64,000 bases of DNA from Ochotona curzoniae (taxonomy: Eukaryota > Chordata > Mammalia > Lagomorpha > Ochotonidae), in assembly GCF_017591425.1 (NCBI RefSeq), contig NW_024464918.1, forward strand, positions 25,634,001 through 25,698,000, given 5' to 3'. The number at the start of each line of letters is the position of its first letter. Within the stretch, counting starts at the first letter, position 1. Positions 45,879 through 57,117 of this stretch are shown piece by piece. The notes beneath the pieces are model-generated. The model did no database searches and was not told the origin of the DNA. It worked only from the letters and a program-made list of their open reading frames with translations. The position numbers and the translations under genes are program-made.

Positions 45879-47140
45879 GAACATAGGCTCATGTCTAATC
45901 AAGCGGACATCAAAATACCGAAAACACCTTTGAAGTGTTAGCATGTAACCATTGTACTTGTCAAGTTTCCTATCTTCTTAAAGTGCTATTCTGTGCCAAA
46001 TTATGTGTTATCTGAGAAGGCTCCTAGGCAGGTAACCGTGGCAAGTACCCAAAAGGAGAAAGCAGAGAGACCCAGGTCAAGATGCTGGGGTGCTGAAACA
46101 CACAAGAAAGCTGTTTTTAGAAAGGGGGGGGGGGAATGGAGCTGAAGAGAAAACAAACCCAATGGAATGACTTGGAAAGGGCTGGGTTGTGGGGAGGGTA
46201 CTTCATCACCTCATTAACTACCATATTTATAGCAGGGACAAGAGGTAACCTTGGGAATTTATCAATGGCAAGAACAAAGGTACTGTAGCAGAAGCCAAGG
46301 GGGTGACACAGGCCCAGCCAAAACTCTGTCCACAGCAATAATAACAGAAAGCATGGGCTGATGTGGACCCTAACTTGGCTGAATGCTGCAGTATGTCCTC
46401 AGAGAAACCCCATACATGAGGTCTAACATGCCTCTATTTCACAGCAAGAGAGGGCTCAACATTCCTTGATGGTTGTCTAGTAGTCTCCAACCACATTCCT
46501 CAGGGTCTGGATACCCTTTCCCAGAGGGGCTGTGAGATTACAAAATGTAGTATTTTCAAAACCTTTACTTAAAAAAAGTCTTAGTACACTATGTGCCTCA
46601 CTCCATAAAGCACGTCCATTGGAGACAAGAGAGTCACAATCAGAAGCAACAGAGGTCCAGCGCCAAAGAATGAGCTTGCTACCTTAGTGTATCCTACCCC
46701 AAAGGCACTGCGCCAACCAAGTTGTCCAGGAAGTCACTCAGGTTGCCAAAGTGACACATCCCAGGGAGCTAGTGGAAAAAGTCTACCTACAGGCAGAGAT
46801 GACAGCTAAGTCATTGTATCTTATAATGTGGAAAAAAGGAATACTAAAACTCTTGGTCAATCTCTTGTCTATTGGCATATCGGTAAGTCCTATCCCACCG
46901 ACTCAAAAAGAACAAAAGAACAATCTTGTCCATACAGGATAGGCTGCCTTCAGTTTGGCAAGTCCTGAAATGGTGAACTAGCATGACACAGACAGTGTTC
47001 TCTGGGGGCTGAGTCGTAAACAGCCAGCCAATCAGAAAGTAAGCAGGTGCTTGAAACAGATGACAGAGCACTCCAAATGTGAGCGTAGACACAGACTAGG
47101 ATGAATCACTTCTATACACACGTAGTGCACAAAGAGCTTT
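45879..47140. other. Anonymous noncoding DNA with G11 run
   Basis: No gene recognised. A G-run of 11 lies at 46124-46134. Confidence 0.5.
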
Positions 47141-47151
47141 TACCACAATAG

Positions 47152-47504
47152 TTTTTTTTAAAGATTTATTTTATTTTTATTGCAAAGTCATACATACAGA
47201 CAGGAGAGACAGAGAGACAGGAAGATCTTCCATTTGATGATTCACTCCCCAAGTGACTGCAATGGCCAGAGCTTCACTAATCCGAAGCCAGGAACCCAGA
47301 GTCTCTTCCGAATCTTCCACATGGGTGCAGGGTCCCAAGGCTTTGGGCCGCCCTCAACTGCTTTCCCAGGCCACGGGCAGGAAACCAGATGGGAAATGGG
47401 GCTGCCAGGATTAGAACCAGCGCCCATTTGGGATCCCAGAACATGCAAAAAAAAACGGGGTGGGGGGCAAAGACTTTAGCCGCTGGGCTACTACGCCAGG
47501 ATCG
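47152..47504 (-). repeat. C-type SINE with target-site duplication and internal insertion
   Basis: TTTTTTTAAAGATTTATTTT, CAAAGTCATACATACAGACAG, GGTCCCAAGGCTTTGGGCCG, GATTAGAACCAGCGCCC, ending ACTACGCCAGG. TACCACAATnG flanks it at 47141-47151 and 47505-47515. About 20 bp of A-run plus G-rich sequence (about 47448-47468) is foreign to the SINE body. Confidence 0.93.
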
Positions 47505-47930
47505 TACCACAATGGTTTTTAAAATAAGAAATTGTTCAGCATCTAACAACTAACCACTGCAGTGCACAGGACTGAGACAGGACAAGGAAAAAAGGAAGTT
47601 ATCTATCATTCAAGTACAAGCGCCAAAATGATTTGCCTGTTCACTCTGTACTTATGTGGCAGTTGGTACATATTCTAGATTCAATAAATATTCAGAGGTG
47701 AATTTCAAAGGACTAAAGCTATAGAGAGCATTTCACATTTCTTTACTGATGAACGTGAATGACTCCAGTGAGAGGGACCCTGGCTGGTACGGGGTGTTCA
47801 TTTTCTCATCTTAGACCATAACACAAACTAAACACACTGGATAGGGCAAGGTGTAGTCAGTTATATCTTCACCACAGCATTGTGGCTACCTAAAAACAAC
47901 ATAAACTATCTTTTAAATACCACTTTAAGA

Positions 47931-48261
47931 GGCCAGAGCAGTAGCCTAATGGTTAAAGTCCTTGCCTTGAACACGCCAGGATCCCATATGGGTACTGGCT
48001 CATGTCCCGGCAGCCCCACTTCCCATACACTCCCTGCTTGTGGCCTGGGAAAGCAGCCGAGGACGGCCCAAAGCCTTGGGACCCTGCACCTGTGTGGGAG
48101 ACCTGGAAGAAGTTCTGGGTTCCTGGCTTTGGATTGGCTCAGCTCCGGCCATCACAGTCACTTAGGGAGTGAATCAGTAAACGAATGATCTTCCTCTCTA
48201 TCTTTCCTTCTCTTTATATATCTGACTTTCCAATAAAAATACATAATTCTTAAAAAAAATC
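47931..48261 (+). repeat. Young C-type SINE
   Basis: GGCCAGAGCAGTAGCCTAAT head, CCTTGAACACGCCAGGATCC, GTCCCGGCAGCCCCACTTCC, GGACGGCCCAAAGCCTTGGG, TATATATCTGACTTTCCAAT tail. A (CA)n tract at 48266-48282 grows just beyond the tail. Confidence 0.94.
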
Positions 48262-48574
48262 TTAAACACACACACACACACACTAAACAGTACACACTCA
48301 GCTACCAATGGGAATGGGGTTCCAGCACTGACCGAGAACCCAGAGACGAGTTTTTGTTTACACCTTTGAATCACAGAAGAATGATCTGTGGAACAGAGGC
48401 AGGATCTACTTAAACAAAATTACTTTTCTGGGAACCATTCCTCCTATTCTACTACTTCTACCAAAGAATCAAGCCTTCCCTCTGCTGGCAGCTATACTGT
48501 CAAGCGCACATGTAATGTTCAAGGTGCTTGAGGAAGTTACCTCCAAGGAAAAACCAAGACAAACTTGGCTAAGA

Positions 48575-48575
<1 letters not shown>

Positions 48576-48606
<31 letters not shown>
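48576..48606. repeat. Orphan A31 tract
   Basis: Thirty-one consecutive A residues, with no SINE, L1 or recognisable processed gene body directly upstream (48300-48575). Confidence 0.95.
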
Positions 48607-48609
<3 letters not shown>

Positions 48610-48727
48610 AAACAGCAGCAGATCAAGGACAGAAACCTCTCCAATCAGGCACTACCCATAGTCAAACACAGGCAGCATAGAGGGTGTTTGCCACTTCTAT
48701 TGCATTGAGCTAAGAAAGGAAAGCTCC

Positions 48728-49101
48728 TGCTCTGGTGAGTTGAATGGTTGCCCACAATACAACATGACCTTTTTTGGAAAAAGATGTAATCAAGTTCAGG
48801 CTCTTGAGACAAGACCATCATGGTTTACCCAGGTTGTTCTAAACCCATAAATAAGGTCCCCAGTAAGAGACAGAAGGGAATCAAGAAGGCAGGCCAAGTG
48901 AGACAGAAGCAGAGACTAAATGATGAAGCCACCACCAAAAGCTGTAAAGAGACAAGGAAGGATTCTTTCCTAGAGCATGGCCTGCCAGCACCTTGACTTA
49001 GGACCTGCAGCCTACAACACCATGAGAGAAAACACTCCTGCTATCAAGAACTGGCCAGTTCCATCATCTGCTACAGCAACAGCTTTAGGAAACTAATACA
49101 T
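48728..49101 (+). mobile_element. MLT1-type solo LTR (ERVL-MaLR)
   Basis: GGTGAGTTGAATGGTTGCCC start region, CCATAAATAAGGTCCCCAGT, CAGCACCTTGACTTAGGACC, TGCAGCCTACAACACCATGA, ending CAGCTTTAGGAAACTAATAC. That is the order of MLT1 LTRs, whose end reads 'ggaaactaatacag'. I see no internal retroviral region. Confidence 0.65.
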
Positions 49102-50109
49102 AGCCACAGTTCCATCTAGGTTTCTCTCATGGTCTGTTCATCTCTAATCCAAAAAATGAGAAACTTCCCCAAAGCACAGCCACGGCAGCATTGGGATGCC
49201 CTGAAGCAGGACTCTCAGCAGGTCAGATGGCTAGTTCTTTGCTGGCTATTTAATCACAAAGTCCGGATGCGTCTCTCAGCACTGAAAGGACCCTTGAGCT
49301 CTGCTAAGATCCTAAAGACTGACATACTTGCCCCTGACTGTAAACAAGTTCTAAGGTTTGCTCACTGGTCCCAAGCCCTTAGCTAGCTCATTAGATTAGA
49401 GTCCAGTATGGGTCCCAGTTGAGCCTCCTGACACTCCATGTGGCACACAGTGGTGGTAGGGCCTAAGTGAGCAGTAAAAGTTGGTACTTTCCCTTCTTTT
49501 ATTTTACATTTCTGTACCTTTCTCAAAGGTGTATCAAAGATAGTGGTCATTTTAGAGTCTTCTTGCTCTTTCAAAATACCTACCACCCAAGAAAATGCTT
49601 CACAAGAAATGTAGCATAGGAACATCTTGGTCTAGGTGCTACACAGCTCTCCTAACAATGCTCTGCCACGGGTCCCATCTCACAGTTAGGAGTAGTTATC
49701 TTATTGTAACTCAAGCAGCTGTCCCTGCAGTCACAATTCATCTGAAGAGGCTCTCTATAATCTAAATTGGTCTTTATCACAATTCAGCTTGAAATGAATT
49801 GAATTAAAGCAAGGACATATTCATAGGCCTTCTTAGAACCATGAAGCTGTCATTCATGGTGAATGATTGGACTGGATGTCAGTGCCAAGGGCACTTTGAT
49901 GATAATAATGGAAAACAATAGGCAAGGAAAAAAAAGGAGTACGTCTAAGACTTTCTTGTTTGAACTGAGAACAGAAATCAAAAAGGATAGAGTTCTTCAG
50001 GAAGAAAAAAAGCAATGATTCTATGACAGCAATGGACTTATGCTTGTTCATGGAGGACTATACATTGTAATAACAAAGCAGAAATCCCAGAGCTTATGGA
50101 TTGTATCAA
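49102..50109. other. Anonymous noncoding DNA
   Basis: No gene or clear repeat recognised. Confidence 0.5.
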
Positions 50110-50162
<53 letters not shown>

Positions 50163-50164
50163 TA
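50110..50164. repeat. (TACA)n(CA)n microsatellite
   Basis: TACA repeats pass into an uninterrupted (CA)n tract and back to TACA over about 55 bp. Confidence 0.97.
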
Positions 50165-50251
50165 AGTCCTTTCTATTTCCTGGTGAATATACTTGAAATA
50201 AAACATAACTAATTCATATCATTTTTAAAAAGATACCTCAAAGAGTAGATT

Positions 50252-50566
50252 TGGGGCTTTATAGTGAAAATTAGACTTACAATGTCCACATTCCATATCA
50301 GAGTGCCTAGGCTTGAGTTTCAGCTCTACTCTCAATTCCAGCTTCCTGCTGCAGGCCATGTGAGTGCTCAGGTATCTGGGTCCCTGTCATCTTCACAGCA
50401 GCCCCGGATAGAGTTCCTGGCTCCTGGTATTAGTCTGACCTAGTTCCAGCTCTTGCTAGAATCTGGGGAATGAACCAATGTGGCATCGCACTTTCTCTCT
50501 CCCTTTTTTTCCATTTGCCTCTCCTTGTTACTCTGTCTTTCAAATAAACAGATTTAAGAAAAAAAG
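50252..50566 (+). repeat. Old C-type SINE
   Basis: GGGGCTTTATAGTGAAAATT head, CTTGAGTTTCAGCTCTACTC, CAATTCCAGCTTCCTGCTGC, GAGTTCCTGGCTCCTGGTAT, CTGTCTTTCAAATAAACAG tail. Confidence 0.8.
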
Positions 50567-50724
50567 TAAAACTAGCCCAAATCCCGTCAGGATACAAAAA
50601 ACACACTTTAGCACTCTTTAAACAAGGATGTGAAATAAATGCAGGTAAATATAAAACCAGAAAGTTTGTGCAGATCACCATGAACTGGACAGTGAACACT
50701 AATGGAACTTATGTGAAACCATGT

Positions 50725-50875
50725 GTTACCACCTCAAGTCACACAAGTACTATTACTCCTATTTTACAGCTATGTAAACTGAGTCTCCAAGTGTAAATTA
50801 TTTGTTTTACATCAGTCTGAATCCTTTGCAACTCAAGCTGCCTGACTCCCAAGTCCATGCATTTAACCCTGTTCG
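50725..50875 (-). repeat. MIR
   Basis: AAGTACTATTACTCCTATTT, TACAGCTATGTAAACTGAGT, CTGCCTGACTCCCAAGTCCA, TGCATTTAACCCTG: a clear reversed MIR. Confidence 0.75.
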
Positions 50876-51316
50876 TAGGACAAGTGGAGTGAACCAAGAC
50901 AAAAGGAAAGAGTTTGCATACAGCATAAAATTCATGCATGCAGTCACAATGATGATACTGCCAATCTTTCAGTTCTGCTCATTTACTACAGGTGTGTTGT
51001 ATGCATGTGAAACCAACATACATATACACTCTCTCTTACAAGGTTGATAATTTTAGCAGTCTTAATAGAGTTCTCAGGCTATTACCCTGAGACATGAAAG
51101 GTTAAGATCACTCATTATTGACTACTAGCCTTTAATTTAGCCTGGCCACAAGATTGCTGGTGGTCACACTTTCTGCTAGATAGCAATCAGAACATCATTA
51201 TGTATTGTTACATAAATTTAAAGAAAGCTAGCAGGTGAAAATCAATTTTTTAATATATTCATGTTACATAAAAACATACAGACAAGCAGATTCATAACAT
51301 GTACACATACATATCT

Positions 51317-51329
51317 GTATGTGTGTGTG

Positions 51330-51361
<32 letters not shown>
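51317..51361. repeat. Alternating (TG)(CG)(CA) tract
   Basis: A strictly alternating purine-pyrimidine tract. Bases 51321-51346 form a perfect palindrome: (GT)5, a GCGCGC core, then (AC)5. (CA)n continues to 51361. Confidence 0.97.
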
Positions 51362-51585
51362 AAACTGTATCCTAAGTTTACTGCTGGTGTTAAAGGTAAC
51401 CCTTTGGTCTTATCACATGAGACTCGCATGCGTGCAGCACTGGTGTCTGCCATGTACCGACCATTATTAAGAAATGGAGAAGGGATTAAGAGCAGCACAA
51501 AAGTCAGGTAGTAAATCAGAGGCTGAAACTATAAACAAACATGCCTTGAGATTCCCTTTCCTTTTCTCCCCCTCCCACTCCTATC

Positions 51586-51735
51586 CATTCTTTCATTCAT
51601 TCAAAAATGGACTCACCATTCACCAATTTGATCAGGGGCTATTACAGGTGTTAACAACATCATGAATAAGAAAGTCAAGAGCCATGCCTCCACAGATTTC
51701 TATTTAGAATGGCCTAAAAAGGAACAGAGCCACAA
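51586..51735 (+). repeat. Ancient interspersed repeat, family not assigned
   Basis: TTCTTTCATTCATTCAAAAA, GGGCTATTACAGGTGTTAAC, AACATCATGAATAAGAAAGT, GCCATGCCTCCACAGATTTC resembles the common mammalian 'attcattcaacaaatatttattgagc' repeat text. Confidence 0.35.
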
Positions 51736-51739
51736 AACA

Positions 51740-52901
51740 TTCAGCAGATGAATTCACCACGGAATAGAGAACAGAACCCTATTCAACATGTTACCTCCAC
51801 ATTAGTTCAAGGAGCATGCCTCAGGTTTCACAGCAGTCAACAAAGCTTCACACTGGTATGGAGATGATCAACCCCTGACTAGAGCAAGTCGGCATCTTCC
51901 TGGGATGACCCACACAGAGCTCTGGAATGTGGAGAAAGGGGTGAGACAGCCTAACATCTACCCGAACGCCTGACACAGCAAATGGCCATTGCAGAAGGAA
52001 CGACACTCATTTTAGCAGACCAGTTCCAAGGGAGAAAGTTAAAAAAGCACCTCTACATATTTCAATACTATACACCGCCACCACAACCACAAAAGGTGGG
52101 GGCTGGGGGACGGGAAGAAATCCACATCAGCTTAAACCAAGAATGTTGATTTTCTTAGTCAGAGGTCAATCTCTCTTTAAATTTATGGTGAAAACAAAAC
52201 TAGCAATGATTAACTTCGAGAGTGCATACTTCTAACCAGAACAATCTCAACTCCATTTCTGGTTTCCCTGTCTTCCCTTTTTTTACTTTCAAAAATAAAG
52301 AGCTGAAGAGATGTGAGGGGGAACAGCCCAGCTTGGCTGAGAATGGGGTCAAGACCACACAGGGCGAGGCAGCTCAGGCAGCTGGCTGGGGCTGGCCATG
52401 GCTGCTGCTGTGGGCTGGGCCTGGGCTGTGACCACTGGACCGCACGTCGGTCCAGCTCTCCCAGTAACCAAAAGGGAAACATTCTGAAACCATCCTAGAG
52501 AAGGACTGTGCTTTCAGGATGTGTTTACTTGTTCTGGTGTTTTCTCCAAAGGTCACACAGCAAATTCTTGGGAGGACAACCGAACAGCATGTGGCGACAC
52601 TGGCAGGATGAGCCCTCCAGACATGACCACACTTGAGCCCAACTCAGCAAACCTGGATGAGTTTTCAAAAACGCTTGTCTATTCCACACCTCCCCAACAG
52701 ACAACGAAAATTCACAGTCTTCCCAATTCAAACCCCCTTCAGGTTGTTCTGTCAAGGTACTTCTTTAAACATCATCTTTGGATTACTAACAAATATCACC
52801 ACCTTCCAACTTGCAGAGTTGAGAATCGCTAAGGACATGAACACACAGCCAGCTCACTCACTCTTCAAATGAACAAAGTCACTCTTAACAGACATTTCTT
52901 G
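51740..52901. other. Anonymous noncoding DNA
   Basis: No gene recognised. The GC-richer stretch at 52300-52480 has overlapping frames on both strands without known motifs. Confidence 0.45.
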
Positions 52902-53190
52902 GGGGGTCAGCAATGTGGTGAAGTTACCACCATCTGTGGTCACCCCTTCAAGCCTCAGATGCACCACTTCAGACCCAGCTCCTTGCTATTGGCCTAGGAA
53001 AATTCCCTGCCACCCACATGTAAAACCCAGATGCAGCTTCTGGCTTTGGACTGGCTGTCCCAGAACCAAGTGCTGGGGCCATTTGGGGAGTGAACTAGCG
53101 GATGGAAAATTGTCTCTTCCTTTCCTCCTACCACCCCCACAACCTCTGGTAACTTTGCCTTTCAAACAAACAAATAAATAATTTTTAAAG
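52902..53190 (+). repeat. Old C-type SINE
   Basis: GGGGGTCAGCAATGTGGTGA head, CAGACCCAGCTCCTTGCTAT, GCAGCTTCTGGCTTTGGACT, CCATTTGGGGAGTGAACTAG, CTTTCAAACAAACAAATAAA tail. Confidence 0.85.
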
Positions 53191-53246
53191 CATCTTTCTT
53201 CTATCAATTGCTTTTACATAAAAGGGAGGGAAAAACAAAAAGGAAG

Positions 53247-53390
53247 AGGACCCAGCATGATGGCTCAATTAGCTAAGCCTCCCTTTGCAAGCACCAGGAT
53301 CCCATATGGGTGCAAGTTGGTGTCCTGTTTGCTCCGCTCTCCATCCAGTTCCCTGCTTATGTTCTGGAAAAGCAGCAAAGGGAGGGAGGG
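53247..53390 (+). repeat. 3'-truncated C-type SINE
   Basis: GACCCAGCATGATGGCTCAA head, CACCAGGATCCCATATGGGT, CATCCAGTTCCCTGCTTATG, then GGAAAAGCAGCAAAG. It passes into an (GGGA)n-like tract with no second half. Confidence 0.8.
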
Positions 53391-53581
53391 AGGAAGCCTA
53401 ACACAGTCTCCACTCTCATCAACACTGTCATATTCACATCTGAAAGGGTCAAAAGTAAGCAAAGTTGCTGCTAGTGTGGTTGGTGAAGGTCACATCTTGA
53501 AATATGTGTTAGGATCATGTGGCAGCAAGTGTTTTTAAATCAACAACTATTATGTAGATAATAAACACAGTAAGCAGAGAT

Positions 53582-53860
53582 GGGTACTTGGCCCAACAAT
53601 TAAAATATCTGAACTCCACATCAGAATTGCCTGGATACCATACCTGATACAGCTTTCTGTTATTATAGGCCCTAGAAGGCAGCAGCAATGGCTCAGTAAC
53701 TGGGTTCCTGCAACCCACTAGGGCAACCTGGCCTGAGTTCCTAGGTGCCAGCTTTGGCCTATAGTAGCCCTATCCATTGTGGGCATTTGGGTAGTAAATG
53801 AGCAGATGGGAGCACATACGAGTTTTCATTCTCTTTTTCTCTCTCTCAAACAGTAAATTC
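53582..53860 (+). repeat. Old C-type SINE
   Basis: GGTACTTGGCCCAACAATTA head, GAAGGCAGCAGCAATGGCTC, CTGGCCTGAGTTCCTAGGTG, GGCATTTGGGTAGTAAATGA, CTCTCTCTCAAACAG end. Confidence 0.75.
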
Positions 53861-55080
53861 TAAACTGTGCAAGAAAGAATATGTGGTATGAATAAATATG
53901 GTAGAGGACAAAATGCCCAAAAATTGTAAGACTGCAAATCTGAGACTGAAAATGGAGAGCATGTTCTCTCCTTTGGAAGGAAATAGAGGGAGAAGGAGAA
54001 AAGATACAAATCTTAAGTGGTTTAGCTTAAGTGGCTTATTTGTAGAAATATGTGAATTGTGACCTAAACAATCCCCAAATATCTACAATAAGAGAAAAAA
54101 TATTTTGTCCTTAGGTTCCATTATCTAGAGATCCATGGGTAGCATTGTCCCGTTAAAAATCATGCCTCTAACAGCTTCAGATTCAGAGTCTGAGGCGATG
54201 TGACAGTAAGCGCTATAGGTGAGTCAGGATTAAACTCTGAACCAGAAAAAAATATGGGACAGCTGACCAGCCCTGAGATCTGTAAAAATAGATAATATTA
54301 TATCCACATTAACTTCAAATTGATACACATCAGGTAATGGAGATAATCCTATTTCCTAAGAAAACAATCTCAGCCATGTCATATTAAGTTAAAAAAAATT
54401 CTACTAAAAAGAGGAATTTATTTCTAGATGCACAAGTATGGTCATAAATAATAGAATGGTCATAATAATAGAATAATCTTTGGAGAGACACACCATACAT
54501 TTAACTCCAGGAAGGACTTCTTCAATGATGGCCAGGAATGACAGTCTCATGTTTCTAACATCAACAATTAGAAAAAGCCAAGAGTCTTTGAAAAGATAAA
54601 TGTGGCTCACTGTACTCCTCGGTTACGACTTTTATTTACTAGCAACGTTAGTACATGGAAATGTGAAGAATTCAGAAATGAAGGTTCAAAGACTCTCATA
54701 ACCAATTCTACTTCCTCCTAAAGAAATAAAGACACAAGTAACAATAAAATACTACCGGAAGAGATGTAATTAAAATAAGAGTGGCGACAATGAAGTCACC
54801 ACTGATCAAAAGTGTGAAGAAACCACTGAAGACCTATCAAAGGGGTCTTAGTGGTATATTTACAACTCCACAAACACAAAAAGAAGTGAGATTATTCAAC
54901 TGATGTGTGACCACCAGAGAGACAAGTACGTCTTACAGTCTAAGTGTGTGCTCCCAAAAGTCATAGCATGACATAATCACCAAAATGATGGTTGAAAACA
55001 GTGGAGACCTTCAGATGAGCTCTCCCCTCACCAACAGGATTAGTATCCTCACAAAAGAGAACAGTCAGCAAAGAAAGAGG
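53861..55080. other. Anonymous AT-rich noncoding DNA
   Basis: No gene or clear repeat recognised. Confidence 0.5.
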
Positions 55081-55652
55081 GGACAGGCATTTTGCACAGT
55101 GATTAAGATGCTGTGTCGGGCCCGGCGTGGTGGCCCAAGTGGTTAAAGTCCTCGCCTTGCACGCCTGGGATCCCATATGGGCGCCAGTTCTATCCCTGCA
55201 GTCCCGCTTCCCTTCCAGCTCCCCGCCTGTGGCCTGGGAAAGCAGTTGAGGATGGCTCAAAGCCTTGGGACTCTGCACCCGCGTGGGAGACCCAGAAGAG
55301 GCTCCTGGCTTTGGTTCGGCATAGCATCGGCCATTGTGCTCACTTGGGGAGTGAATCATCGGACGGAAGACCTTCCTCTCTGTCTCTCCTCTCTGTATAT
55401 CCGCCTTTCCAATAAAAAAAAAAAAAAGATGCTGTGTGCAACTTTCACACACTATGTCTGAACGCTTAGTTCAGGTTCAGCTCCTTGTTGTTTCCTGGGG
55501 GACAGCAGTGTCCTGTGGGGACAGCAGTCATGGTCCTTGCTTCTCATATAGGAGACTCAGACTGAGTTTTAGGCTCCTGGCTCCAGGCTGTACCAGCCTT
55601 GGCTATTTGTGGGCAAAACTAAAAAATAGGAAATCTCCCCAACTTTAAAAAA
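55081..55652 (+). repeat. Old C-type SINE interrupted by a young one
   Basis: The head GGACAGGCATTTTGCACAGT lies left of the insert. The remainder lies right of it: TAGTTCAGGTTCAGCTCCTT, GAGACTCAGACTGAGTTTTA, GGCTCCTGGCTCCAGGCTGT, TATTTGTGGGCAAAAC. A short GGGGACAGCAGT unit is duplicated at about 55498-55528. Confidence 0.75.
55118..55425 (+). repeat. Young C-type SINE nested in an older SINE, 12-bp TSD
   Basis: GGGCCCGGCGTGGTGGCCCA head, CCCGCTTCCCTTCCAGCTCC, TAGCATCGGCCATTGTGCTC, GTATATCCGCCTTTCCAATA and an A tail. AAGATGCTGTGT flanks it exactly at 55105-55116 and 55426-55437. Confidence 0.97.
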
Positions 55653-55674
55653 GAGTTTCCTAGCCCTTCTTACA

Positions 55675-55842
55675 TGTGACAATACAGTCAGAAGGTGCTT
55701 TGTATGTGTCAGGACATCAAATCTGTTGGCACCTTGGTCTCAACACTTTTCAGCCCTCAGGACTGAGCAATAAACATCTGTTGCATATAAGCTACCCAGT
55801 TTACGGGATTACAACATAGCAACCCAAACAGACTAAGACACT
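55675..55842 (+). mobile_element. MaLR/MLT-type LTR 3' end
   Basis: CACCTTGGTCTCAACACTTT, CAGCCCTCAGGACTGAGCAA, ACATCTGTTGCATATAAGCT, ACCCAGTTTACGGGATTACA, CAACCCAAACAGACTAAGAC follows the 3' end of MaLR LTRs. The 5' part is missing. Confidence 0.6.
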
Positions 55843-55884
55843 GGGGAATCACAAGGAATCAGCATCAATTAAGAATGTGTCCAA

Positions 55885-56219
55885 GGGCCCGGCAAGGTGG
55901 TCCAAGTGGTTAAAGTCCTCGCCTTGCACGCCCGGGATCCCATACGGGCGCCAGTTCTATCCCGGCAGCCCCGCTTCCCTTCCAGCTCCCTGCCTGTGGC
56001 CGGGAAAGCAGTCAAGGACAGCCCAAAGCTTTGGGACCCTGCACCCGCGTGGGAGACCCAGAAGAGGCTCCTGGCTTTGGTTCGGCATAGTATCGGCCGT
56101 TGCGCTCACTTGGGGAGTGAATCATCGGACGGAAGATCTTCCTCTCTGTCTCTCCTCTCTGTATATCCGCCTTTCCAATAAAAATAATAATAATAATAAA
56201 AATAAATCTTTAAGAAAAA
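55885..56219 (+). repeat. Young C-type SINE with 14-bp TSD
   Basis: GGGCCCGGCAAGGTGGTCCA head, CCCGGGATCCCATACGGGCG, TCCCGGCAGCCCCGCTTCCC, GTATCGGCCGTTGCGCTCAC and an (AAT)n/AAATC tail. AAGAATGTGTCCAA is repeated exactly at 55871-55884 and 56220-56233. Open frames at 55877-56311 come from this SINE. Confidence 0.97.
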
Positions 56220-56265
56220 AAGAATGTGTCCAAACAAATCAACTCTATTTCCATATTTCATACAT

Positions 56266-56420
56266 ACATACATTCATTCATTCAATGATTGGACAAGTCC
56301 TCAATACTTAACACTTTACCACATACTAGGCACCAAAGCTAAAAATGAAACAAGACAAAAAAGATTTCACCATGGCCCTGTGCTCTTACCACAATCCAGA
56401 TGGTCAGTATGGCTCCAACA
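56266..56420 (+). repeat. Ancient interspersed repeat, family not assigned
   Basis: CATTCATTCATTCAATGATT, ACCACATACTAGGCACCAAA, AAAAATGAAACAAGACAAAA, GGCCCTGTGCTC resembles the 'attcattcaacaaatattta...ctaggcactgggg' text. Confidence 0.35.
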
Positions 56421-56883
56421 ATCTCACTCATCAAGGTACAACTATAACCTGAGAAGAGCCTGGAAGTCAGACAGTCGTTCAAAAGATCTTTACAAGGAAA
56501 TGGAGAAAGGGGCTCTTCAGAAGGAAGACAGGAGCCCAGGTCTAGATATAGGTGGGGTTGGGAGGACCTTTATCCTCATTAAGCTGTAACTGAAATTAAG
56601 TGCTCCAGTCATGAATATGGACAACAAAGCACACTGATATTCGCAGTAACTAGGATTGCATCACCAACCAGAATCTAAGAGGTTTCCACATAACATCATG
56701 GCTGTTGTACAGAAGATTCAAATATTTACAGAACTTTTCAGATTTCTTTCTGTATCTCATTATTTAATGTGGCAATAAAAAAGCATATATTTATATGACA
56801 GATGCTTTCAACATTTTAGAGTCTGTATTTCTAGATATTTTTCTTCATAAACCATTTTTATTATATGTATTTAAAAACACTAT

Positions 56884-57117
56884 TCTGGCCTAGCAGCTAA
56901 AGTCCTTGCCTTGGATCTGCCAGGATCCCATATGGGCACCAGTTTATGTCCCAAAGTCTTGGGATCCTGCACCCATGTGGGAGACTCGCAGAAGCTCCTG
57001 GCTCCTGGCTTTGGGATCAACTCAGCTCCAGCCTTTGCGGCCACTTGGGAGTGAATCAGTGGATGGAAGATCTTCCTCTCTGTATATCTCACTTTCCAAT
57101 AAAATTAAATAAATTTT
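56884..57117 (+). repeat. Internally deleted C-type SINE with 11-bp TSD
   Basis: The head and 5' third (TCTGGCCTAGCAGCTAAAGT to GGGCACCAGTTTATGTCC) join directly to CAAAGTCTTGGGATCCTGC and the 3' half. About 80 bp of middle is absent. AAAAACACTAT flanks it at 56873-56883 and 57118-57128. Confidence 0.93.

Noticed and set aside
54961..55452. 163-codon minus frame
   Set aside because: It reads antisense through the young SINE at 55118-55425 and has no recognisable domain outside it.
55877..56311. 144-codon plus frame and similar frames at 55113-55461, 57887-58334 and 61645-61941
   Set aside because: They lie almost wholly inside C-type SINEs. The near-identical peptides (GLGKQ..., LPLCLSSLYI...) at many loci are SINE translations.
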